Source: Clostridia bacterium (GTDB lineage: Bacteria > Bacillota > Clostridia > Christensenellales > CAG-917). Taken from it: a stretch of 9,189 bases of DNA. The position numbers were made by a program, and so were the translations under genes. Position 1 is the first letter of the stretch. The number at the start of each line of letters is the position of its first letter. Positions 4,108 to 9,189 of this stretch are shown in pieces. The notes under the pieces are model-generated. The model had not been told where the DNA came from, did not search any database, and saw only the letters and a list, made by a program, of their open reading frames with translations. The stretch covers positions 1 to 9,189 of the forward strand of contig JAFWBH010000128.1 in assembly GCA_017507205.1 (NCBI GenBank), in the 5' to 3' direction.

Positions 4108-6606
4108 ATGAAGAAGAAATTTTCACTTATACTTCTTGCACTTCTTCTCGTGTTGGTTTTGGCAACAGGACTCATCGCATGTGATCCCACCGATGATACC
4201 CCAGAACCTCCCATCACCGATGGCGATGGCAACACAAATGATGACTCACCTCAAGGCCCAACAATGTGGACAGTCACCATTGATTTGCAAGACGGATCAG
4301 AGCCTACAACCCAACAGGTTGAGGACGGCAAGACAGCAGTTTATCCAGAAATTGCAAGCACATCATACAAACAATTTAAAGGATGGTCAACAACAGCTGA
4401 CGGCACAAGTTTTTGGAATAAAACAACCCCTATAACAGGCGAGCTTACAATCTATGCTTGCTGGGCTTCAATAACAGCAAAAGTCACCTTCAATTTCAAC
4501 TATAAGGGCGCACCAAAGCAAGTGTCTGAGCAACATCCCCTCGGCGAACCTCTCGTTTTACCGGAGATCCCCACAAGAGACTACTGGATTTTTGATGCAT
4601 GGTATCTTGATGCAGAAACAACCAGAGAATATGACACATCTGCCATTTTGACAGGCACAATCAAACTCTATGCCGGTTGGAAGCTTGACCCTGCACACAC
4701 CTGCGACTTCGAAACTGAAACCATTCTTCCCACATGCACAACAGATGGCTACGATAGACACACCTGCGTCTGTGGAACTACATATGATGACAACGTCATT
4801 CCTATGACAAATCACTCGGTTACATTTAGTGACACCGATTATTTTGGAATGGTTTATTGTAATAACACCGGATGTGATGTAGCCCAAAGAAAAGATAGTT
4901 TGCGCATTTATGATGACGTGTTTGATTATACTTTCAACTCTACCAAGGAAAAAGAAATTGATGATAGATATCAATCAATGCTAGACATTCTTGAAAGTGT
5001 TGAAAGATACGACCAAGCAATCCACGCATACGATAAGGAAAGTGCTCTCTACGAAGAAAACAAGGCATTTGAAGAAATCTTCAACGCATTCTATGATGAC
5101 CTTATGTATCTTATCGAGCAATATCAATATGCATACGTATTCTACTGCGTTGATGACAACAGCGTAAACACAGCTGCATATGAAAAAATAACTGAGTATC
5201 GCACCGATGCAGTCAGCGATTTCTATGCTCTCTATCGTTTGATTTACGAATCAAAGTTCCGTGAATTCTTCTTTGACAAGGTCGAAGGTGGCTGGACCGA
5301 TGAGGACATCCAAATGGCCCTCAAGATGTCAGATTCATATGGTGGAGCTGAATATGCAGCTCTCAACAAGAGAATCAGCGAAATTGAGGTTGAATTCCGT
5401 GATATTGATGATCCTTCCACAGGCACAGCTACTCCCAAGCTTTATGGCGAGTTTGTTGAGCTTAACAATAAGATTGCAAAGCTTGCAGGCTATGACAATT
5501 ACATCGAATACGCATATGAAAATGTCTACAACAGAGAGTATTCACCTGAAGATACTGCCGTTATGCGCAATTATGTCAAGACATATTTGAAAGACACATA
5601 TGCCACAATCTATGAGGGTTATCGTGCATCAAGTTCTGGCTTTATTTCAGATGCAGAGGCAAAGACAATATTTGACGCCATTTCATACGGTTCAATCTTT
5701 GATTCAAAGGTTGAATCAAAGATCATCACTGACATGGTCAAGGCATACTTTGAAAAGATGAATAGTGCTGCTGGTGTTGCTGGAAATCAAGCAATTGACT
5801 TCTATCATCACGCAAATGAGCTGTTCAAGAACGGCAACTACTACACTGGCACATATGAAGGCGCATACAGCTACTGGATTGGCGCACAGGATACATCAAT
5901 CCTCTACTTTGGACCTGGCTCATACAGTGGTGCATTTACATTCGTCCACGAATTTGGTCACTACTATAATAATGTTTACAATCCCGACATCAGCTTCTCA
6001 TACGACCTTGATGAAACTCACTCTCAAGGCAATGAAATGATGTTCCTTGCATTCTTGAAGGATAGCTATCTTTCAGATGTGGCAATTGAACAAATCTACA
6101 ACAGGATATACTTCGACAACCTCTTCAATTTCTTCAACACAATTTTGATGTCCACAGCAGTTGATGAGTTCGAGTATTGTGTCTATAATGGCATCGACCT
6201 TGACGGCAATCCCAAAGAATATGGCGTAAGAGATTATGACAAGCTCTTCCGTGAAATTATGAAGGAATATGGAATTGACGAACACCTTGTTGATTACTAT
6301 TGGAGATTTGTTGTCATTGAAGCACCCTGCTACTACATCTCATATGCAATGAGTGCACTGCCCTGCATTGAGCTTCTCACAGTTGCTGAAACACAAGGCT
6401 TTGAGGCAGCACAAGCAAAATACTTCAAATTCTTTACCTTCACCGATGACCCCAACAATGTTGAAACTGATGAAATGGGCGACAAGGTTGTCAAAATCGG
6501 TTATGCAGACACACTCAAGTATGTAGGACTCCACTCAATCTTCGATGAAGAGCTCTACTCCACAATAAAAGCCTGCTTCGTTAAGGAAGAATCAGAAAAT
6601 GTATAA
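4108..6606 (+). CDS. Lipid-anchored M3-family (oligoendopeptidase F-like) zinc metallopeptidase with InlB-type repeats
   Basis: An 832-residue surface protein. Residues 1-25 are a lipoprotein signal ending LIAC (C25), then an acidic Thr/Pro linker to about 52. Two Listeria-Bacteroides (InlB B-type) repeats follow at about 55-119 and 125-191, each with the FxxW and closing YAxW pattern. A Cys-rich module (C199, C210, C220, C222, C251, C256; TCTTDGYDRHTCVCG) spans about 196-257. The rest is an M3 peptidase: a helical N-terminal region with LYGEFVELNNKIAKLAGYDNY, then HEFGH at 614-618 (zinc ligands H614, H618; catalytic E615) and the likely third ligand E636 in DLDETHSQGNE. Near the end, APCYYISYAMSA (739-749) matches the substrate-binding tyrosine block, but the His often found five residues before the Pro is V735. 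M3 enzymes cleave short peptides and are mostly cytoplasmic; this one would act outside the cell. AGGAG lies 8 nt before ATG. Single-gene unit. Confidence 0.92.
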   Translation: MKKKFSLILLALLLVLVLATGLIACDPTDDTPEPPITDGDGNTNDDSPQGPTMWTVTIDLQDGSEPTTQQVEDGKTAVYPEIASTSYKQFKGWSTTADGTSFWNKTTPITGELTIYACWASITAKVTFNFNYKGAPKQVSEQHPLGEPLVLPEIPTRDYWIFDAWYLDAETTREYDTSAILTGTIKLYAGWKLDPAHTCDFETETILPTCTTDGYDRHTCVCGTTYDDNVIPMTNHSVTFSDTDYFGMVYCNNTGCDVAQRKDSLRIYDDVFDYTFNSTKEKEIDDRYQSMLDILESVERYDQAIHAYDKESALYEENKAFEEIFNAFYDDLMYLIEQYQYAYVFYCVDDNSVNTAAYEKITEYRTDAVSDFYALYRLIYESKFREFFFDKVEGGWTDEDIQMALKMSDSYGGAEYAALNKRISEIEVEFRDIDDPSTGTATPKLYGEFVELNNKIAKLAGYDNYIEYAYENVYNREYSPEDTAVMRNYVKTYLKDTYATIYEGYRASSSGFISDAEAKTIFDAISYGSIFDSKVESKIITDMVKAYFEKMNSAAGVAGNQAIDFYHHANELFKNGNYYTGTYEGAYSYWIGAQDTSILYFGPGSYSGAFTFVHEFGHYYNNVYNPDISFSYDLDETHSQGNEMMFLAFLKDSYLSDVAIEQIYNRIYFDNLFNFFNTILMSTAVDEFEYCVYNGIDLDGNPKEYGVRDYDKLFREIMKEYGIDEHLVDYYWRFVVIEAPCYYISYAMSALPCIELLTVAETQGFEAAQAKYFKFFTFTDDPNNVETDEMGDKVVKIGYADTLKYVGLHSIFDEELYSTIKACFVKEESENV

Positions 6607-6611
6607 CAATC

Positions 6612-6630
6612 TGCCAATGTTTAATTGGCA
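6612..6630. other. Small hairpin after the M3 peptidase stop
   Basis: TGCCAAT-GTTTA-ATTGGCA is a perfect 7-bp inverted repeat starting 6 nt after the stop codon and ending 5 nt before the main terminator stem. It lacks a T-run. It may protect the 3' end of the mRNA or pause the polymerase ahead of the terminator. Confidence 0.55.
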
Positions 6631-6635
6631 ACACA

Positions 6636-6668
6636 AAAACCCAGCCAAATCGGCTGGGTTTTATTTTT
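6636..6668. terminator. Bidirectional intrinsic terminator between the M3 peptidase and sfsA genes
   Basis: AAAACCCAGCC-AAATC-GGCTGGGTTTT forms an 11-bp stem. It is followed on the plus strand by TTTT-A-TTTTT and on the minus strand by a U-run continuing from the stem (TTTTTG). The genes on either side converge on it, so it likely ends both transcripts. On the sfsA side the stop codon lies about 50 nt away. Confidence 0.9.
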
Positions 6669-6715
6669 ATATTTGTGCAGTTTATTTGTCGCTTTTATAG
6701 TTTAAACTGCTGGTT

Positions 6716-7423
6716 TTAATTGTAAAAGCTTAAATTGACGGGCAAATCCTTGCTTATTTCAAGGCTGTCTGGTGCCACCTTGCATGTCTTGACAACGATT
6801 TCAACACCCTCTGCATTTGCCCTACGCAACGCATCTCCAAAGGCTTTATGAGTGATATCGTTTGGAGTGAAAAGGCTCACACCATCCATCTGCACAACAA
6901 ATAAGATGCCTGCATAATAGCCCTGTCTTTTTGCCTCTATAAGCTCGTTTATATGCTTTACTCCCCTTTCAGTTGGAGCATCGGGGAAGGCTACAACTCC
7001 ATTGCTTTCAAGGGTGACACCCTTCACCTCAAGATATCCCTCTCTGCCCTCTTTATCCTTGATGTAAAAATCAAATCTTGACTTTCCAAAGGTCTGCTCT
7101 GCCTTGACAACATCAAGCCCTGATAAGCCATCAAGGCATGCCTTTCCACCGACCAGCCACTCCTTTGCCACTGCGTTTGGTGCTTGGCTGTCTATATTGA
7201 CAAGAATATCACCCTTGCGCACTGCAACAAGTGAATATCTCAGCTTTCTCTGGTCGTTCATGCTATCCTCAAGATAGACGACTGCACCATCTGTCAAAAG
7301 CTCCTTGCACCTGCCCGTATTCTTCACGTGGACAGCAACATCCTCGCCATCAAGGCTGACAATGGCAACAAATCTGTTGGGGCGAGATATAAACCTGCCT
7401 TCCACTATCCTCTTATATTGCAT
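6716..7423 (-). CDS. sfsA: SfsA-family nucleic acid-binding/nuclease-like protein
   Basis: A 235-residue protein of normal SfsA length. It was named for stimulating sugar fermentation genes in E. coli; the fold combines an OB-like N-terminal domain with a PD-(D/E)XK nuclease-like domain, and the physiological role is unsettled. Diagnostic stretches: GRFISRPNRFVAIV (9-22), HVKNTGRCKELL (32-43), NIDSQAPNAVAKEWL, the nuclease-like residues D118 (SRFDF) and E132/K134 (LEVKGVTL), FPDAPTERGVKHINEL (146-161) and LFVVQMDGVSLFTPN. ATG 7423 was chosen because MQYKRIVEGRF matches the family start and GGAG lies about 8 nt upstream; the open frame extends to 7459 but the extra residues look unrelated. Its first 19 nt overlap the end of the Nudix gene, so it is probably translationally coupled to it. 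Confidence 0.95.
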   Translation of the reverse strand: MQYKRIVEGRFISRPNRFVAIVSLDGEDVAVHVKNTGRCKELLTDGAVVYLEDSMNDQRKLRYSLVAVRKGDILVNIDSQAPNAVAKEWLVGGKACLDGLSGLDVVKAEQTFGKSRFDFYIKDKEGREGYLEVKGVTLESNGVVAFPDAPTERGVKHINELIEAKRQGYYAGILFVVQMDGVSLFTPNDITHKAFGDALRRANAEGVEIVVKTCKVAPDSLEISKDLPVNLSFYN

Positions 7424-7794
7424 TTTATCTTCTCCAAAATTTCTACATCTGCCGGGCAAAATTCGTAGCTGTCTATCTCATCAGCCGTTATCCATTTAAG
7501 ATCATTGTGTTCAAGAAGCTTGGGCTCGCCTGAAACAATTTCTGCATTGTATAATGTGAGATGAACTGTGATGTCGGGATAAGTGTGCGTCACATCGCAA
7601 AAGACGTCAAGGGGCTTTACAACAATGTCAAGCTCTTCCTTGCACTCACGAACAAGAGCGTCCTCTCCACATTCACCCTTTTCAAGCTTTCCACCAACAA
7701 ACTCCCAAAGTAAAGCTCTCGCCTTGCTTTCAGGTCGTTGACAAATCATAAACCTATTTCCATTCCAAATAAGCCCTGCAACAACTTCAACCAT
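7405..7794 (-). CDS. MutT-like Nudix hydrolase (8-oxo-dGTP diphosphatase type)
   Basis: A 129-residue Nudix enzyme expected to hydrolyse a nucleoside triphosphate to the monophosphate and pyrophosphate. The Nudix box is GKLEKGE-x7-RECKEELDI: G35, E41, R49, E50, E53, E54, with D56 in place of the usual Gly, a common substitution. WEFVGGKLE before the box, THTYPDITVHLTLY after it, and the tail LEHNDLKWITADEIDSYEFCPADVEILEKI resemble MutT/NudG proteins that clean oxidised or modified nucleotides; the exact substrate cannot be read off. ATG 7794 is preferred over ATG 7809: the GGGAGAAAGG just upstream of 7794 is a good ribosome binding site, whereas 7809 has none and lies in a palindrome. The gene overlaps sfsA by 19 nt and shares its promoter. 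Confidence 0.92.
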   Translation of the reverse strand: MVEVVAGLIWNGNRFMICQRPESKARALLWEFVGGKLEKGECGEDALVRECKEELDIVVKPLDVFCDVTHTYPDITVHLTLYNAEIVSGEPKLLEHNDLKWITADEIDSYEFCPADVEILEKIKCNIRG

Positions 7795-7807
7795 ATACCT
7801 TTCTCCC

Positions 7808-7839
7808 ATGCGCTAGCGCACATATGTGCATGCGCGCAT
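7808..7839. repeat. 32-bp interrupted palindrome in the leader of the Nudix gene
   Basis: The 6-bp ends (ATGCGC...GCGCAT) and the 12-bp core GCACATATGTGC are perfectly symmetric, separated by 4 unpaired positions on each side. Two other perfect 10-bp palindromes are embedded in it, ATGCGCGCAT and GCGCTAGCGC. In RNA it would form a hairpin starting a few nt after the inferred transcription start and ending immediately before the GGGAG ribosome binding site. Confidence 0.8.
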
Positions 7840-7850
7840 TCGATAACAAT

Positions 7851-7880
7851 ATCTTATCCCACAACCATCCAAAAAGTCAA
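7851..7880 (-). promoter_or_regulatory. Promoter for the Nudix-sfsA operon
   Basis: On the minus strand, TTGACT (7875-7880) and TAAGAT (7851-7856) are separated by 18 bp, with the inferred transcription start near 7843. It begins right after the T-run of the upstream terminator, so the two transcription units are packed with almost no spare sequence. Confidence 0.68.
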
Positions 7881-7881
7881 G

Positions 7882-7912
7882 AAAAAGAAAAAGGCACTCA
7901 CTTGAGTGCCTT
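7882..7912 (-). terminator. Intrinsic terminator after the UDG-like gene
   Basis: AAGGCACTCA-AG-TGAGTGCCTT is a perfect 10-bp stem, followed on the minus strand by TTT-C-TTTTT. It starts 14 nt past the stop codon of the upstream gene and ends that transcription unit. The stem is close to symmetric in DNA, but only the minus strand has a good T-run. Confidence 0.9.
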
Positions 7913-7925
7913 GATTTAGAGTTGT

Positions 7926-8735
7926 TTATGCATCTTTGAAACCATGTGCAAAATGCGCAGAAGAAGGATGATATCCAATCAATCTTTTACGATCTGCAAA
8001 GTTTTCATTGATAACCTTTTGAACCAATTCTCGATTTTGATATTTATCGCCTATCGTGCAACAGTTATCGCCTTTTGTGCAACAGTTGATTATAATTGTT
8101 GGATTAATGTCATTTAGGCGTTTCACAAAATCATTTTGAGCGTCTTCCTGACTAAAGAACGTGTTAAAAATTTTATCCTTACCATGTCCCAAATCGCCCA
8201 GACTACATTGATATTGAACTGCATTTACGAGATATAACCTATATTTTCCTTGTGTCAGTCTTGAACTTGTAACAAAATATGCACCATCTTCTTTTTGATC
8301 ATTAATACATTGGTATTTTGCAAGGTTACCGAGGATATACTTTTCAATGTTTTCCCCTGTGTCACCCATAGCGGGTTGTGGACGTTTTCTTTTCTCATAA
8401 ACTTTTTGTTGTTTGACGAAAAATTCATCGGCATGTGGACTTTCTATAACCAATGCAATCACAGGTAAATCGCAGTTTCTATATTGCTTATCTGCCCTGT
8501 CTCGTTTTGCCTTATTAATATGATTGCTTTCAAAAAATACACCACAACATTTTATCTCGATAACAGCAACGCATTGATCTTCGCATATCATAGGAGTTTT
8601 TGCATCTTTAAATGCACAGGGAAACGATCGTTTCCCATCAGCATTTACAGCCAGTTTGGCTTCAATGTCTATTGAACTATCAACAGTTTTTACAACTTCC
8701 AAAAAATTTTCTGTCAAGTCGGGTTTATTGCACAT
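7926..8735 (-). CDS. Unknown protein with uracil-DNA glycosylase-like motifs
   Basis: A 269-residue protein without a recognised name. Hydrophobic strand plus motif blocks occur in the order LPVIALVIESPHADEF (90-105), PAMGDTGENI (121-130), YRLYLVNAVQYQCSLG (165-180), NPTIIINCCTKG (211-222) and RLIGYHPSSAH (251-261). A strand followed by a motif ending Pro-His early in the domain, then a C-terminal HPS followed by an aromatic and Gly-Phe, recalls the uracil-DNA glycosylase superfamily (GQDPYH-like and HPSPLS-like loops). This is analogy by eye, not an established match. The N-terminal 85 residues are lysine- and cysteine-rich with no clear domain. A 21-bp tandem duplication inside adds CCTIGDK after CCTKGDN (217-230). 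AAGGAG, overlapping the upstream stop (TAAAGGAG), lies 6 nt before ATG, indicating an operon with the gene at 8746. The stretch looks AT-richer than sfsA, hinting at transfer. Confidence 0.8.
   Translation of the reverse strand: MCNKPDLTENFLEVVKTVDSSIDIEAKLAVNADGKRSFPCAFKDAKTPMICEDQCVAVIEIKCCGVFFESNHINKAKRDRADKQYRNCDLPVIALVIESPHADEFFVKQQKVYEKRKRPQPAMGDTGENIEKYILGNLAKYQCINDQKEDGAYFVTSSRLTQGKYRLYLVNAVQYQCSLGDLGHGKDKIFNTFFSQEDAQNDFVKRLNDINPTIIINCCTKGDNCCTIGDKYQNRELVQKVINENFADRKRLIGYHPSSAHFAHGFKDA
8044..8085. repeat. 21-bp tandem duplication inside the UDG-like gene
   Basis: Plus-strand units 8044-8064 and 8065-8085 both read TTATCGCC-x5-TGCAACAG and differ at only two of 21 positions. The unit is a multiple of three, so the frame is kept and seven residues are duplicated (CCTKGDN and CCTIGDK). 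The high identity suggests a recent slippage event. Confidence 0.93.
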
Positions 8736-8745
8736 TTTTTCTCCT

Positions 8746-9189
8746 TTAGTTTATTGGTGAAATGGTTATTATATCTGAGTTTCCTGCTTCCCTTTTTCTA
8801 AATCCCTCGGATGAATTCTCATAACATATCACTTCTAGTGAGGGGTCCAACATATCAATTGAGGCGTAGAGTATTTTCTGAGAGAAGCCCACTCCAGAAC
8901 TATATCTGAGAGTCATCTCTAGGTAGATGTAATTATCTTCCTCTTTTACAGAGATTGTCTTTATACTTCCGACATCTAGTGCCTCCCCATTGCAGGTAAG
9001 CTTCAGATCTGCATAGTATGTATAATCTGAAAATTGAATATCTGCAAAAGGAGTAAGTGCTCCAGCTGTTGGAACGAAGTATTCTTCTTCATCAGCATGG
9101 ATATTGCCCATAAACTTCATCATAAGTATACGAAGATTGCCGTCTTTGATGTTCTCGCTATCTATTATTAGTGCGCCCCCATCATATAC
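8746..9189 (-). CDS. Unknown beta-rich protein, 5' end outside the window
   Basis: The frame is open without a stop to the window edge, so the gene begins upstream; the 148 codons visible are its C-terminal part. Within it an ATG at 9123 would give 125 residues, but the preceding codons (GGALIIDSENIKDGNLRIL) read naturally on and no ribosome binding site is seen before 9123, so a longer gene is preferred. The visible part has alternating hydrophobic segments (YTYYADLKLTCNG, SIKTISVKEEDNYIYLEMTLRYSS, KILYASIDMLDPSLEVICYE), suggesting a beta-sheet domain without signal peptide or membrane segment. I recognise no family. It ends 10 nt before the UDG-like gene, whose ribosome binding site overlaps its stop, so the two are probably cotranscribed and may work together. 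Confidence 0.75.
   Translation of the reverse strand, partial: VYDGGALIIDSENIKDGNLRILMMKFMGNIHADEEEYFVPTAGALTPFADIQFSDYTYYADLKLTCNGEALDVGSIKTISVKEEDNYIYLEMTLRYSSGVGFSQKILYASIDMLDPSLEVICYENSSEGFRKREAGNSDIITISPIN

Noticed and set aside
4558..4974. Open frame of 138 codons antisense to the M3 peptidase gene
   Set aside because: It lies wholly opposite a well-supported coding sequence, shows no family motif and has no ribosome binding site.
6677..6710. Inverted repeat GCAGTTTA/TAAACTGC downstream of sfsA as a terminator
   Set aside because: AT-rich arms with an 18-nt loop and no clean T-run; the bidirectional terminator at 6636-6668 is a far better stop.
7424..7459. Twelve-residue N-terminal extension of SfsA
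   Set aside because: The residues do not resemble SfsA, while GGAG is well placed for ATG 7423.
7795..7809. Upstream ATG adding five residues to the Nudix protein
   Set aside because: No ribosome binding site precedes it, it lies at the edge of the palindrome, and the extra codons contain the GGGAG that serves ATG 7794.
1..9189. CRISPR arrays, tRNA or rRNA genes, insertion sequences
   Set aside because: No regularly spaced repeats, cloverleaf-like sequence, rRNA signature, transposase or terminal inverted repeats with target duplication were seen.

Overview
The window looks like a chromosomal segment of a low-to-moderate GC, Gram-positive-type bacterium, most likely an uncultured gut member of the Clostridia. 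This is inferred from four things: strong purine-rich AAGGAG ribosome binding sites, an infC-rpmI-rplT cluster preceded by a long leader with an attenuator-like terminator, MKK-type lipoproteins with an ACDP lipobox, and Listeria-Bacteroides (InlB-type) repeats joined to an M3 peptidase. No taxon can be fixed from the sequence alone.

Left third (1-2824, all minus strand): a translation cluster read right to left. It starts at a near-consensus promoter (2796-2824), followed by a roughly 390-nt leader holding a GNRA hairpin, an intrinsic terminator (2661-2701) and a possible antiterminator. Then come infC (IF3), rpmI (L35) and rplT (L20), and an intrinsic terminator right after rplT. Beyond it lie a TrmH/SpoU-type RNA methyltransferase and a YebC-family gene cut by the window edge. 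The layout resembles the L20-autoregulated infC operons known in Bacillota. A degenerate ~50-bp repeated unit sits between the attenuator and infC.

Middle (2893-6668, plus strand): two separately promoted and terminated lipoprotein genes. The first is a 234-residue unknown with an Asn/Asp-rich linker. Its promoter region contains nested inverted repeats, a G-tract spacer and a perfect 16-bp palindrome. The second is an 832-residue lipid-anchored M3 (oligoendopeptidase F-like) metallopeptidase carrying two InlB-type repeats and a Cys-rich module before the catalytic domain. Together they suggest a cell-surface peptide-processing or peptide-scavenging role.

Right third (6636-9189, minus strand): a MutT-like Nudix hydrolase overlaps sfsA by 19 nt. 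They share a promoter and a leader with an unusual 32-bp interrupted palindrome, and converge on a bidirectional terminator with the peptidase gene. Upstream is an AT-richer, operon-like pair of unrecognised genes. One is complete, with motifs reminiscent of the uracil-DNA glycosylase fold and a recent-looking 21-bp internal tandem duplication. The other is beta-rich and runs off the window. This pair is the most likely accessory or undescribed part of the window. The stretch 3867-4042 holds nothing recognisable apart from a weak inverted repeat near 4010-4033.
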